NCBI GenBank assembly: GCA_002256435.1
Contig: NKJC01000006.1
Location: 1 to 64,000 of the forward strand
Length of the DNA stretch: 64,000 bases
Direction of reading: 5' to 3'
From: Chitinophagaceae bacterium BSSC1
GTDB lineage: Bacteria; Bacteroidota; Bacteroidia; Chitinophagales; Chitinophagaceae
The position numbers and the translations under genes are program-made. Below, piece by piece: positions 51,289 through 61,235 of this stretch (positions within the stretch are counted from its first letter, which is position 1; each line of letters opens with the position of its first letter). The notes under the pieces were generated by a model. That model was not told the origin of the DNA, ran no database searches, and saw only the letters and a list, made by a program, of their open reading frames with translations.

Positions 51289-51359
51289 AGGTCCCTAGCG
51301 GATTCGAACCGCTGTAGAAGCTTTTGCAGAGCTTTGCCTAGCCACTCGGCCAAAGGACC
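51289..51359 (-). tRNA. tRNA-Cys (anticodon GCA)
   Basis: This 71-nt gene has an acceptor stem GGTCCTT/AGGGACC (one G-U pair), a GGTTCGAAT T-loop and an anticodon loop CTGCAAA, giving GCA. The discriminator is T, and CCA is not encoded. Confidence 0.95.
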
Positions 51360-51473
51360 CTTTGCTACTGTTTTGGGCTACCAAAAGCAGAAACGGCTGC
51401 GAAAATAAAGCAAAGAAAGGAATTTTAAAATTCTAAATCTTAAAACCCGAAATTTGTTGTCTAATTGAACATT

Positions 51474-52349
51474 ATGAATAGGATTGCAGAGAGCGAACTC
51501 ATCATTAATAGCCGCGGGGCGGTTTATCATTTAAACCTGAGACCAGAAGAACTGGCCGATACCATTATTACCGTAGGTGACCCAGACCGTGTTGGCGCAG
51601 TGAGCAAACATTTTGACCAGATAGAACACCAATTTCAGCACCGTGAATTTATTACGCATACGGGTAGAATTGGTCAAAAGAGAATTTCTGTAGTATCAAC
51701 AGGGATTGGTACAGACAATATTGATATTGTGTTGAATGAATTAGACGCTCTAGCCAATATTGACTTTAATAGTAGAACCATCAACCCTACTTTAAAGGCT
51801 TTGACCATTGTTCGATTTGGTACATCTGGTTCTTTGCAAGCAGAGATTCCGGTAGATAGTTTTGTGGCTAGTACTCACGGATTGGGCATTGACAACCTCC
51901 TCAACTTTTATAGACATGAAAACAACGAAGAGGAAAAATACATACTCAGAGAATTTGTAACCCATACCCAATTAGATAGCAAAACAGCTTCTCCTTATAT
52001 TGCTTCTGCAGGCACATCCGTTTTAAAACATTTTGTAGATGGATACCACCAAGGCATTACCATTACATCCCCAGGTTTCTATGGACCTCAAGGAAGGGTT
52101 TTGCGTTTGGGCTTGAGCAATCCAGACCTGATTGACCAATTTAGTACCTTCCGCTATGGCAATCATAAGATTAGCAACTTTGAGATGGAAACCAGTGCCA
52201 TCTATGGTTTGGGCCGATTACTAGGTCACCATTGTTTGAGCTTGAATGCCATTGTAGCCAATAGGGTTAAAAAAGAATTTAGTAAGGATGGCGGCGCTGC
52301 CGTTGAACAATTAATCACCAAAAGCTTGGGCATTTTGTCCAGTATCTAA
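51474..52349 (+). CDS. Nucleoside phosphorylase, uridine-phosphorylase-like
   Basis: This protein has about 292 residues. The phosphate-binding VGDPDRV motif is near residue 37-43 and VVSTGIGTDNIDIV near 73-86. The conserved RFGTSGSLQ core near 115 and the FEMETSAIYGLGRLLGH block near 240, with the base-binding Glu, are typical of the NP-I family. It splits pyrimidine or purine nucleosides with phosphate. I start at the ATG at 51474, since the TTG at 51465 adds only three residues. dapF follows 7 bp downstream, so they may share an operon. Confidence 0.9.
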   Translation: MNRIAESELIINSRGAVYHLNLRPEELADTIITVGDPDRVGAVSKHFDQIEHQFQHREFITHTGRIGQKRISVVSTGIGTDNIDIVLNELDALANIDFNSRTINPTLKALTIVRFGTSGSLQAEIPVDSFVASTHGLGIDNLLNFYRHENNEEEKYILREFVTHTQLDSKTASPYIASAGTSVLKHFVDGYHQGITITSPGFYGPQGRVLRLGLSNPDLIDQFSTFRYGNHKISNFEMETSAIYGLGRLLGHHCLSLNAIVANRVKKEFSKDGGAAVEQLITKSLGILSSI

Positions 52350-52356
52350 TTAGCCC

Positions 52357-53142
52357 ATGTCTATTGTTTTTTACAAATACCAAGGAACTGGAAATGATTT
52401 TGTGATCATTGACAATCGTGACGCCACGGTGCAATTAAGCACAGAACAAGTAAAACAAATTTGTGACAGGCGTTTTGGCGTTGGCGCCGATGGTTTAATG
52501 CTGCTCAACAGTTTGGAAGGTTATGATTTTGAAATGGTTTATTATAATGCCGATGGTAAGGAAGGGAGTATGTGTGGCAATGGTGGCAGGTGTTTAACCC
52601 AATTTGCATATGATCAAGGCATCAAAAGAGATCACTATCATTTTCTAGCAACCGATGGTCCTCATGAAGCAGAAATGGGGAATAACCATTGGATTCACTT
52701 GAAGATGAAAGACGTAGATAGCATGGAAGATTACCATGGTGATTATGTTTTGAATACAGGATCTCCGCACTATGTAAAACAGGTAGAGAATGTGATGGAC
52801 CTGGACGTTTATAAAGAAGGAAAATCAATTAGGTATAACAATGATTTTGAAGAAAAGGGTGTAAATGTAAATTTTGTAGAAGACAATGGTCAGCGCCTAA
52901 TTGTGAGAACCTATGAACGAGGTGTTGAGGATGAAACCTTGAGTTGTGGTACCGGTGTTACCGCCTCAGCCTTGGTTTTTTCCCATAATGACAATGGCTT
53001 TAACCGCATTGAAATTAGCACCAAAGGGGGAAACCTAGCCGTTGAATTTGACAAAACAGGAGAAAATGAATTTAGAAATATCTGGCTTTGCGGCCCAGCT
53101 ACCTTTGTATTCAAAGGCAGTCTTGATTTAAAGAAAGATTAA
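52357..53142 (+). CDS. dapF: Diaminopimelate epimerase
   Basis: This 261-residue enzyme converts LL- to meso-diaminopimelate for lysine and peptidoglycan synthesis. The two active-site cysteines are in MCGNGGRCLTQF near residue 72-83 and LSCGTGVTASALV near 195-208. The start FYKYQGTGNDFVIIDNR is diagnostic. It lies 7 bp after the nucleoside phosphorylase gene. Confidence 0.95.
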   Translation: MSIVFYKYQGTGNDFVIIDNRDATVQLSTEQVKQICDRRFGVGADGLMLLNSLEGYDFEMVYYNADGKEGSMCGNGGRCLTQFAYDQGIKRDHYHFLATDGPHEAEMGNNHWIHLKMKDVDSMEDYHGDYVLNTGSPHYVKQVENVMDLDVYKEGKSIRYNNDFEEKGVNVNFVEDNGQRLIVRTYERGVEDETLSCGTGVTASALVFSHNDNGFNRIEISTKGGNLAVEFDKTGENEFRNIWLCGPATFVFKGSLDLKKD

Positions 53143-53204
53143 TCTAAGTCAAAGATGGAATAGGTAATTTTGCACATATTTTTTCACTTCATACTTGCCA
53201 GCCC

Positions 53205-54143
53205 ATGATACAGTATTTTAAAAATGTAGACGGTAGAACAGTAGAGATTGACCGTCCGGACATGGGTGTTTGGGTAAACTTAGTGCCTCCATTTAAAGAT
53301 GAGGAGTTTGTAGAGTTGAGTGAAGACTTTGAAATTCCTATTGAATTTTTAAGAGACTCACTAGACATTGATGAAAGACCAAGATTTGAAGTGGAGGATA
53401 ATGTGAAGTTTCTGGTTATCAAAACTCCCACAGAGAACAATAGTTTTAATGATAGTGATGCATTCTATATTACCATTCCTATCTGCATCATCCTCACCCA
53501 TAACCAAATTGTAACCGTTAACAGTTTTGACAATGGGGCCATCAAGAAATTTTTAAATAGTTTTCAGAAAAGCCAGCCAGATAAACGAAACATGATGGTT
53601 TTGAAAGTATTTGAAAAAGTAGTACAAAACTTCATGGAGTTTCTGAAAGAGATTAATCATCGCAGAAATCAATACGAGACTAGCCTATATGAAAGTAATA
53701 GCAATGAAGATTTGTTGAATTTAATGAGGATTCAAAAGAGCTTGGTTTACTTTATCACTTCACTCCGCACAAATGAAATGTTGATGATGAAATTGGAGCG
53801 CACCAATTTCTTAGGTCTCAATGAAGAAGAAAGAGAGTTCTTGAGTGACTTAGTAGTAGATACATCTCAGGCCTTGGAAATGGCCAATATCTATACCAAT
53901 ATTCTAACTAGTACTTTGGATGCATTTGCTTCAGTGATTAGTAACAACCTGAACAGTGTCATGAAAAGGCTTACTTCAATTACCATTATCTTATCGCTCC
54001 CAGCATTGGTGGCGGGGATCTATGGCATGAACGTAACCCTACCTTATGCCAATTCACCACATGCTTTTTATATTCCAATTATTTTATCGCTTTTCTTATC
54101 AGTGATTATTAGCTGGTATTTCATGAAGAAAAAATGGTTTTAA
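53205..54143 (+). CDS. CorA family magnesium transporter
   Basis: This 312-residue protein has the CorA plan: a large cytoplasmic N-terminal domain and two C-terminal helices. The signature GIYGMNV near residue 272-278 is present, with helices ITIILSLPALVAGIYGM and FYIPIILSLFLSVIISWYFMKKK. The last residues are basic, typical of CorA. It carries Mg2+ or another divalent metal. It is followed by the Nudix gene after a single base. A TAATTTTG -7-like box lies at 53165-53172. Confidence 0.88.
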   Translation: MIQYFKNVDGRTVEIDRPDMGVWVNLVPPFKDEEFVELSEDFEIPIEFLRDSLDIDERPRFEVEDNVKFLVIKTPTENNSFNDSDAFYITIPICIILTHNQIVTVNSFDNGAIKKFLNSFQKSQPDKRNMMVLKVFEKVVQNFMEFLKEINHRRNQYETSLYESNSNEDLLNLMRIQKSLVYFITSLRTNEMLMMKLERTNFLGLNEEEREFLSDLVVDTSQALEMANIYTNILTSTLDAFASVISNNLNSVMKRLTSITIILSLPALVAGIYGMNVTLPYANSPHAFYIPIILSLFLSVIISWYFMKKKWF

Positions 54144-54144
54144 C

Positions 54145-54633
54145 ATGGCACTTTTTAATGTACGCGTATATGGAATTCTTTTTGATGAACAGCAAAGGCT
54201 ATTGGTGAGTGATGAGTTTATCAGGGGTAATTATTTTACCAAATTGCCTGGAGGAGGACTTGAAATTGGAGAAGGCACTAGGGATTGTTTAAAGCGTGAG
54301 TTTATGGAAGAAACCGGCTTAGACGTAACGGTTGGAGACCATTTATATACTACAGATTTTTTTCAAATTTCCGCCTTCAATAATAAGGACCAAATCATTT
54401 CTATCTACTACCATGTTACGCCCAATGTTCCATTGAATTTAAATACCAAAACCAAAGTATTTGACTTTAGTCCAGAGCAAGTGGCTGACCCCACCAAGGA
54501 AGCGGAAGTTATGCGTTGGATTGCATGGGATGACTTAACAGAAGCCGATATGTCTTTGCCCATTGACAAAGTAGTCATTGGTATTTTGAAGAAAAAGGAA
54601 TGCTGTAATGGTAAGAAATTCAGGTCACTCTAA
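54145..54633 (+). CDS. Nudix hydrolase
   Basis: This 162-residue protein has a complete Nudix box, GGGLEIGEGTRDCLKREFM then EETGL (G-x5-E-x7-R-E-U-x-E-E-x-G-U), near residue 32-55. It hydrolyses a nucleoside diphosphate-linked compound; the exact substrate is not evident. It begins one base after corA, so translation is coupled. The 3' end overlaps the convergent transporter gene by 9 bp. Confidence 0.9.
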   Translation: MALFNVRVYGILFDEQQRLLVSDEFIRGNYFTKLPGGGLEIGEGTRDCLKREFMEETGLDVTVGDHLYTTDFFQISAFNNKDQIISIYYHVTPNVPLNLNTKTKVFDFSPEQVADPTKEAEVMRWIAWDDLTEADMSLPIDKVVIGILKKKECCNGKKFRSL

Positions 54634-55407
54634 TTCAATCCCCATGGCGCTGCGTTTCATTCGCTGGGCTGTTTCATGACCCAAATAATTGTCAATCCAT
54701 CTTTCCATTAAATAAATAAGGGGGGTAAGTATTACCGCCATGGTAAATTTATAGGCATAGTTAACCAAGCAAATAGCCAACACCAATTGCCAGCTCCAGC
54801 CATTGCCAATTTTAAAAGCAATAAATAGAACCACAAAACTGTCTACCAATTGAGACACTACTGTACTTCCTGTAGCTCTAAGCCAAACCCATTTTTCTCC
54901 CGTGATTTTTTTGATTTTGTGAAATACGGTAACGTCAACTATCTGGCTAACCAAGAAGGCGGTTAAGCTACCTAGTATGATCCACATCCCCTGGCCAAAA
55001 ATGCCCCCAAAAGCCAATTGCATATTGTCAATGCCTATTTCTTTCTTGGAGCCAATCCAAAAATCAGCCGGCGGAATTTCCATAGCAATATAAAACATAA
55101 CAAAGGCATAAGAAATTAAGGCAATGGCGGTATAACTGATTCTTCTAACGGCTTTGGGTCCGTAGTATTCATTGACAATATCAGTAATAATAAATTCCAA
55201 GGGCCAAAGCAATACCCCACAAGTCAAGTTAAAACTCAAACCAGATTGGCCCAATAGGGTAAAATTGCTGGGAGATAAACCAAAGAGCTTTTCTAAGGAA
55301 AAGATCTTGCCGCCAATACATTCTGCAATTAAAGCGTTGGCCACAAAAAATGCAGCAATGCTGATAAAGAGTTTGGTGGGCTTGCTTTTGAGTATGTCTT
55401 GAATCAT
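54625..55407 (-). CDS. Queuosine precursor transporter (YhhQ/VUT family)
   Basis: This protein has about 260 residues and six helices, beginning LFISIAAFFVANALIAECIG. The signature GVLLWPLEFIITDIVNEYYGPKAVRR appears near residue 67-92. VYN-like C-terminal helices, and a conserved Gln/Asp pattern, complete it. I start at the ATG at 55407, whose A is shared with the TAA of the upstream small membrane gene (TAATG). The transporter imports preQ0 or preQ1 and complements queD (9282). It is convergent with the Nudix gene. Confidence 0.87.
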   Translation of the reverse strand: MIQDILKSKPTKLFISIAAFFVANALIAECIGGKIFSLEKLFGLSPSNFTLLGQSGLSFNLTCGVLLWPLEFIITDIVNEYYGPKAVRRISYTAIALISYAFVMFYIAMEIPPADFWIGSKKEIGIDNMQLAFGGIFGQGMWIILGSLTAFLVSQIVDVTVFHKIKKITGEKWVWLRATGSTVVSQLVDSFVVLFIAFKIGNGWSWQLVLAICLVNYAYKFTMAVILTPLIYLMERWIDNYLGHETAQRMKRSAMGIELE

Positions 55408-55691
55408 TATTGAAAAATAAAGTGGTAGCAAATTTGAACAATCAGGAATATCAAATTGGTTAACCCAAGCCATTTTGGCACCAAGCTTGGTTGACGCTTA
55501 ACCAACAAGTTGCCGCGCCAAATGTTCACCACCAATCCCAAGAAAGGTGCAATAAACCATCCAAGGATAATGACCAAACCTTTGAAGCCCTGACTAGGAA
55601 TGATATCTTGGGTTCTTTGCAAAACAAGACAGGCCAGAAAACAAACATTGCAGATCAAAGCCAGCCTAGAGAGAAATAAAAGCCCCTTCAT
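55407..55691 (-). CDS. Small membrane protein, 94 residues
   Basis: This is a three-helix membrane protein (GLLFLSRLALICNVCFLACL, then GLVIILGWFIAPFLGLVVNI and LGLTNLIFLIVQICYHFIF). Its stop overlaps the start of the queuosine-precursor transporter in TAATG form, implying translational coupling. No known family. It is divergent from the YfhO gene. Confidence 0.7.
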   Translation of the reverse strand: MKGLLFLSRLALICNVCFLACLVLQRTQDIIPSQGFKGLVIILGWFIAPFLGLVVNIWRGNLLVKRQPSLVPKWLGLTNLIFLIVQICYHFIFQ

Positions 55692-55744
55692 AAAAAAATT
55701 TCGTTCAAAATAGCATTAATTTGCCAATCTCATAAAACTGAACT

Positions 55745-58234
55745 ATGAAGCACTTTGAGTGGAAATCCCTCCTACCCCATGTTATTGCCGTTGCAGTCTT
55801 TGTTTTGGTAGCGGTTGTTTATTGCAAACCTGCCATGGAAGGAAAGGTATTGAGCCAACACGATGTTAGCCAGTGGAAGGGCATGGCCCAGGACCTGATG
55901 CAATACAAGGAAAAAACAGGGCATTATCCCCTATGGAACAATAATTTATTTGGGGGCATGCCTGCCTACCAGATTGCCATGGAAGCCAATAATCCGGTTT
56001 CTGTGATTTATTTGCATAAGGTATTTATGCTTTGGCTGCCCAAACCCATTGGTTATTTCTTTTTGCTCTGCATAGGATTTTATTTCCTGTCTCAAGTCAT
56101 TGGCAGTAATTATTGGCTGGGAATCATGGGGGGCATTGCTTATGCTTATGCTACTTATAGTCCGGTGATTGTTGCCGTAGGGCATGATACCAAGATGCAA
56201 GCAATGGGATACCTACCAGCAGTATTGGCTGCCATTTGGTTAATCTATCAGAAAAAATATGCCTGGGGCTTGGCATTAACGGCCATTTTTAGTGCGCTCT
56301 TGGTAGGCATGAACCACTTACAGGTCACTTATTATTTCTTAATACTAGCCGTGGTCATGACCATTGGATTTATCATACAATGGGTAAAATCAAATGACTA
56401 TAAACATTTGGGAATTGCCCTATCTCTTGCCTTAGTTGGAGGATTATTAGGAGCAGGATCTAATTTGGTCACTTTGGCAACCACTAGTGAATATTCCAAA
56501 GCCACCATGCGTGGTGGAAGCAATTTGGACACCACCGCCATCAAAACTAACCCCACTCAAAAAACAACAGGATTAAGTACCCAATACGCATTTTTCTATG
56601 GTAGCTATGGACCTGCGGAAACCCTTACCTTCTTAGTACCTGGCATTTATGGTGGTAGTTCAAATGGTGAACTAACTGCAAATTCGCATATTGGCAAAGC
56701 GGCTATTGAACGCGGATTCCCAGAAGATCAAGCAGGGCAATTGGCCAATTATATGGGAACTTATTGGGGTCCACAGCCCATGACTTCTGGCCCAGTATAC
56801 TTAGGTGCAGTCATTTGCTTCTTATTCATCTTTGGTATGGTTTATTTAAAAACCTGGCATCGTTGGTGGATCCTTACAGTTTGTGCCATTGCGGTGGTCT
56901 TTAGTTGGGGAAGTAATTTTGCCAGCTTCAATGATTTTGTATTTAATCACTTACCTCTTTACAATAAATTTCGTGCTCCAAGTATCATCTTAATTCTGCC
57001 ACAATTGCTCTTTCCTTTATTGGGGGTAATGGCCATGCAACAATTGTTGTTTGTAGAGAAAGACAAAAAAGCTGCATTAGAAAAACTCAAACTATCTGCC
57101 TATATCACAGGTGGCATTTTTATACTTTCCGGATTGCTCTATCTCAGCTTTAGTTATGTTGGCACCAATGACGATGGCATCAAAGGCATGCTGGGTCAAA
57201 TTTTCAGGGGTAGTCAAGAAGACGTTACTACTTTTTACAACTTGCTAATCGCTGATAGAAAATCACTATTCTCCAATGACCTAATTAGAAGTTTGGTCTT
57301 AGTAGCTGGCGCGATGGTCATTCTTTACCTATATCTCACAGAAAAAATCAAGTTGAATTATGTGTTAGCAGGATTAGTGCTGATTAGCTCTATTGATTTG
57401 CTTGCTGTTGGCAGACGTTATTTGAATGAGAACAATTTCCAAGACGAAGAATCTTATAACGAAGCAAATTTTAAACCAAGTCCTGTTGATTTGGAAATCA
57501 TGAAAGACAGCAGTAAACCAAGGGTATTCAATACTACGGTTAGTTCTTTTAATGATGCCACTACGGCTTATCATCACCGAGATATTGGTGGCTATAGCCC
57601 CGTAAAATTGAGCATTGTAGAAGATTTACTCAATTTCCAACTCAAGAAACAACCCTTGAACAAAGCGGTGTTAGACATGTTGAACATGAAATACGCCATT
57701 GTTCAAAATCCACAAAATGGACAACCTGCTCTTCAGGTAAATCCTGAAGCATTGGGAAATGTTTGGTTTGTAAAACATATCCAATACGCAGACAAACCCA
57801 TTGGTGTTATGCGCGCCATGGACCAATTTAACCCAAAGGATACAGCCATTATAGAAAGTGGTTCCAAAAAAGATATTGCTTTTGAACCAGTAGCAGATAG
57901 TACGGCCAATATTCGTTTGGTTAAAAACGATAATGACCTAGTAGAATACGCTTCTAATGCTGCCAGCAACCAGTTTGCAGTCTTTAGTGAGATCTATTAT
58001 GATAAGGGCTGGAAAGCCTATGTAGATGGAAAAGAAACAACCATTATACAAACAAACTATGTGTTGCGTGGATTACCTATACCAGCTGGATCTCATAAAA
58101 TTGTCTTTGAATTCAAACCAGACAGTTACTATAATAGCAACAAAGCAGCAATTGGTTCAACTACCATTATTTGGTTATTGGTTTTAGCAGCTATTGCAGC
58201 TGGATTTAGAAAACCAAGCACCAAAACTGTGTAA
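55745..58234 (+). CDS. YfhO family membrane protein
   Basis: This 829-residue protein has about twelve helices in the N-terminal two thirds, an extracytoplasmic C-terminal domain and a last helix. Phrases such as YPLWNNNLFGGMPAYQ near residue 58-73 and ILMPQLLFPLLGVMA-like sequence near 420 are usual for YfhO, a glycosyltransferase-like GT-C protein linked with teichoic-acid or glycan modification in Firmicutes. It likely acts on undecaprenyl- or lipid-linked sugar outside the cytoplasm. Its stop overlaps the next start in TAATG form. Confidence 0.88.
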   Translation: MKHFEWKSLLPHVIAVAVFVLVAVVYCKPAMEGKVLSQHDVSQWKGMAQDLMQYKEKTGHYPLWNNNLFGGMPAYQIAMEANNPVSVIYLHKVFMLWLPKPIGYFFLLCIGFYFLSQVIGSNYWLGIMGGIAYAYATYSPVIVAVGHDTKMQAMGYLPAVLAAIWLIYQKKYAWGLALTAIFSALLVGMNHLQVTYYFLILAVVMTIGFIIQWVKSNDYKHLGIALSLALVGGLLGAGSNLVTLATTSEYSKATMRGGSNLDTTAIKTNPTQKTTGLSTQYAFFYGSYGPAETLTFLVPGIYGGSSNGELTANSHIGKAAIERGFPEDQAGQLANYMGTYWGPQPMTSGPVYLGAVICFLFIFGMVYLKTWHRWWILTVCAIAVVFSWGSNFASFNDFVFNHLPLYNKFRAPSIILILPQLLFPLLGVMAMQQLLFVEKDKKAALEKLKLSAYITGGIFILSGLLYLSFSYVGTNDDGIKGMLGQIFRGSQEDVTTFYNLLIADRKSLFSNDLIRSLVLVAGAMVILYLYLTEKIKLNYVLAGLVLISSIDLLAVGRRYLNENNFQDEESYNEANFKPSPVDLEIMKDSSKPRVFNTTVSSFNDATTAYHHRDIGGYSPVKLSIVEDLLNFQLKKQPLNKAVLDMLNMKYAIVQNPQNGQPALQVNPEALGNVWFVKHIQYADKPIGVMRAMDQFNPKDTAIIESGSKKDIAFEPVADSTANIRLVKNDNDLVEYASNAASNQFAVFSEIYYDKGWKAYVDGKETTIIQTNYVLRGLPIPAGSHKIVFEFKPDSYYNSNKAAIGSTTIIWLLVLAAIAAGFRKPSTKTV

Positions 58235-59361
58235 TGAGTAAGAAGCCCAACATTCTAGCACTGGTATCCTACCGGGTGTTCCCAGCGCTGATGGGTGGGC
58301 AGAAATGTATTGCGTCTTTTTATCAAGAATTGCAAACATTGGCAAATTTGAAACTGGTTGTTTCTAGTGACAATGATTTGGCCTTTGCAAAGCAGTTAGA
58401 CGCAGACAATTACTTATATAATCATTGGAAGGGATTTTACAACCTTCGTTATTTCTGGCGTTTAAAGAAAACAATACAGTCCCAGCAAACTGAATACCTG
58501 ATTATTGAACATAGTTATTTTGGGTGGTTGGGCTGGCTATTGCGTTTGTTTTGCAAAGTGCCATTCATCTTGCGGGTACACAATATAGAAGCCTATCGCT
58601 TTAGAGATATGCATAGAAAATGGTGGCGGATTTACTATTTCTATGAACGCTTGATTTGTAAATCGGCCAACCAAATTTGGTTTACCTCTCCCAATGATGC
58701 GGCTTGGATGCAAGCAACATGGAGCATTTCAAGTCATTGTTGTACGGTATTAAATTACGGTGTAGATGTACTGTCTGCACCAAGCTTGTTTGAAAAAAAA
58801 CAGCAAAGACAAACCTTATTGGAAGAGTTCCAATTGCATCCTCAAACAAGGCTTTTTTTATTCAATGGCACTTTGGATTATATTCCAAATACAGATGCTA
58901 TGCGCATCATAGTTTCTGAGCTTTTACCCAGATTGGACAAATTGCAAAAAGGGTATCGCATTTTTATTTGTGGCAATAGGATCACGGAGCAATGGAAAAA
59001 AGAACTTGAAAAACATGCCCAAATTATCTTGGCTGGTTTTGTTCCAGATATCGCTGTTTTTTATAAAGGAACAGATTGCTTTATCAATCCTGTTACGCTG
59101 GGTAGTGGGGTCAAAACAAAATTGGTAGAAGCACTAGCTTATAACCAAGACATTATTTCTGTAGATTCGGGTGCAAAGGGTATTGAAGCCCCCTATTGTG
59201 GTGAAAAATTACAATTGGTGCCTGACTATGACTGGGATGCTTTTACAACAGCCATGATGCAATTGGAATTGCCTTCAAGAAATGAAACACCTCTTGCTTT
59301 CTACCAAGATTTTAACTGGAAGCATATTGTTGAAAAAGCCATTTTATCTTTGCAGCCATGA
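58234..59361 (+). CDS. Glycosyltransferase family 4 (GT-B)
   Basis: This 375-residue enzyme has the GT-B fold. The N-terminal ALMGGQKCIASFYQEL motif and the middle RVHNIEAYRF precede the nucleotide-sugar-binding half: LFLFNGTLDYIPNTDAM near residue 210-225 and GFVPDIAVFYKGTDCFINP, then GSGVKTKLVEALAY. It transfers a sugar to a glycan or lipid intermediate. The last four bases of the gene overlap the next start (ATGA). Confidence 0.88.
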   Translation: MSKKPNILALVSYRVFPALMGGQKCIASFYQELQTLANLKLVVSSDNDLAFAKQLDADNYLYNHWKGFYNLRYFWRLKKTIQSQQTEYLIIEHSYFGWLGWLLRLFCKVPFILRVHNIEAYRFRDMHRKWWRIYYFYERLICKSANQIWFTSPNDAAWMQATWSISSHCCTVLNYGVDVLSAPSLFEKKQQRQTLLEEFQLHPQTRLFLFNGTLDYIPNTDAMRIIVSELLPRLDKLQKGYRIFICGNRITEQWKKELEKHAQIILAGFVPDIAVFYKGTDCFINPVTLGSGVKTKLVEALAYNQDIISVDSGAKGIEAPYCGEKLQLVPDYDWDAFTTAMMQLELPSRNETPLAFYQDFNWKHIVEKAILSLQP

Positions 59362-60275
59362 GTCAAGATGCCATTTCCATATCGGTTGTAATTTGCACCT
59401 ATAATAGAGCCGCCTATATTCGGGATGCTATGGAGAGTTTGGTCAATCAAACCCTTGATAAGCATGCTTTTGAAGTAATCATTGTCAATAATAATTCCAC
59501 TGATGATACACAAAGGGTTTGCTTAGATTATTTAGCCGTAAATCCTGAATACCAATTTCAATTTTTAAACGAAGCCAAACAAGGCGCTTCTTTTGCACGC
59601 AATACTGGAGCTGCACTGGCCAAGGGAGAGTTGCTTTGTTTTATGGATGATGATGCAGTTGCTGGTAAAGATTATTTAGAACGCATTGTTCATTTTTTTG
59701 CATCACACCCAGACGCTGGTGGATTGGGCGGAAAGATTATTCCAAAATATATTCCTGAAGAACCAGCTTGGATGAGCTATTATGTTTCTAGTATGGTGGG
59801 GAATTTTGATTATAGTCCAACGGTAGCTGTCTTTAGCCCAAATAAGTATCCCCTAGAATCCAATATGATAATTCGGAAAACCGATTTTGATGCTATTAGA
59901 GGCTTTAATACCGCCCTCCCTGGCGTAGTTGGCACTTTGAGGATTGGAGGGGAAGGAAAGGACTTCTTTTTAAGATTAAAAGCACTTGGTAGAGTTATTT
60001 ATTATGATCCAGGTATTGCAGTTCAACACGTAGTTGAAGTTTCTAAACTAACGCCAGAATACCTATATCGAGTGGCGTCTGGAATGGGGCGTGGAGAAAA
60101 AGTACGCATGAAAGAAATAGGCAATACAGCTTATTACAAGAAAATTGCTGAATACCTCTTCAAACTAGGAGCAGCCATTATTTTAGGATGCAAGTATTTC
60201 TTGCAAGGGCATCCCAAAAAATTCTGGCCAATTATCCAATTTAGAATAGATACCCTGAAAGGATTACTAGAATAA
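59358..60275 (+). CDS. Glycosyltransferase family 2
   Basis: This 305-residue GT2 begins ISVVICTYNRAAYIRDAMESL and has VIIVNNNSTDDTQ. The metal-binding motif is FMDDDAV near residue 95-101. GGEGKDFFLRLKALG near 208-220 holds the catalytic acid. The C terminus is helical with a possible membrane-associated segment (LFKLGAAIILGCKYFL). It is coupled to the preceding GT4 gene by a 4-bp overlap. Sugar specificity is unknown. Confidence 0.9.
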   Translation: MSQDAISISVVICTYNRAAYIRDAMESLVNQTLDKHAFEVIIVNNNSTDDTQRVCLDYLAVNPEYQFQFLNEAKQGASFARNTGAALAKGELLCFMDDDAVAGKDYLERIVHFFASHPDAGGLGGKIIPKYIPEEPAWMSYYVSSMVGNFDYSPTVAVFSPNKYPLESNMIIRKTDFDAIRGFNTALPGVVGTLRIGGEGKDFFLRLKALGRVIYYDPGIAVQHVVEVSKLTPEYLYRVASGMGRGEKVRMKEIGNTAYYKKIAEYLFKLGAAIILGCKYFLQGHPKKFWPIIQFRIDTLKGLLE

Positions 60276-61235
60276 TTAAGCCTTGAATCCATAGATCATA
60301 CCGCAGTTAGCAGTAGCATGGGGAAGGTGTAAAAATTGAAAACCAGCTTCTTTTAATTGGGTAGCAATTCCAGCATATCCCTTCTCATGCCATTCCACCA
60401 AAATACCGTCTACCTTATTTAAGTAATGGGTTCCTTTGAGCGATTCAAAAATAGCATACTCCTCTCCTTCACAATCAATTTTTAATAGCACTGTACTATT
60501 GGGATACTGTGGTAATAATTCTTCAAGTATTGAGATCATGGAACGTAAATATACTTCAACAGTTTTTCCAACCTGTTTGCCATAAACGCTATTGTCAGAA
60601 GCCATTGTTGAGGCAGATAAAAGACCACTATCAAATAAGGTAATTTCTCTTGTTTCAGAAACATTACTTACACCATAGGGATGCATGAATAACTTGTCTT
60701 GCAATTGTGGGTTGAGGGCTAAATTGGCGGTTGCTTCCTGATAGGTTTGGGGAAATGGCTCAAACCCATGCACTGCTTTTACATGTGGGTTGTTGGCAAA
60801 AAAATGGGATGCAACACCCACATTCATCCCTATGTCTAAGACCAACAAATCTTGTTTTAATAAGTGCACTCCATAAATCTCTTCTTTGAATACTTCATAC
60901 AAAACTGCCATATTAGAAAGAGATGCTACATTAAATTTCAATCCAGCAATTTGAGCAATAAAGCAGTCCTGCTGTGCATTTGAAACGGTTACTTTAGCAT
61001 TTTGCAAGAGTTCTATTAAATGATTGATAGAAAACTCAAATTGGGGTAATTGTGCTATGGCAATTTTGTTCCCGGTTTCTTGAAAAACCACCCATTGTCC
61101 TTCTCTTTTCAGCCCCTGAATCTGTTTGAGACCAGCATTTTGAAAAGCCAATGCATACGCCATCTTGATAGACATGAATTTCAATAAGCAATACAGGAAC
61201 AAGATTCCTTTTATAAGGGTTCGGGTTAATTTCAT
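60276..61235 (-). CDS. FkbM family methyltransferase
   Basis: This 319-residue SAM-dependent methyltransferase has the FkbM core: LVLDIGMNVGVASHFFANN near residue 131-149 and VHGFEPFPQTYQEATANLALN near 155-175. The LKIDCEGEEYAIFESL motif near 249-264 is diagnostic. It probably O-methylates a sugar in the glycan produced by the surrounding glycosyltransferases. It overlaps the preceding GT2 gene by 4 bp and is convergent with the rightward GT2 gene. Confidence 0.9.
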   Translation of the reverse strand: MKLTRTLIKGILFLYCLLKFMSIKMAYALAFQNAGLKQIQGLKREGQWVVFQETGNKIAIAQLPQFEFSINHLIELLQNAKVTVSNAQQDCFIAQIAGLKFNVASLSNMAVLYEVFKEEIYGVHLLKQDLLVLDIGMNVGVASHFFANNPHVKAVHGFEPFPQTYQEATANLALNPQLQDKLFMHPYGVSNVSETREITLFDSGLLSASTMASDNSVYGKQVGKTVEVYLRSMISILEELLPQYPNSTVLLKIDCEGEEYAIFESLKGTHYLNKVDGILVEWHEKGYAGIATQLKEAGFQFLHLPHATANCGMIYGFKA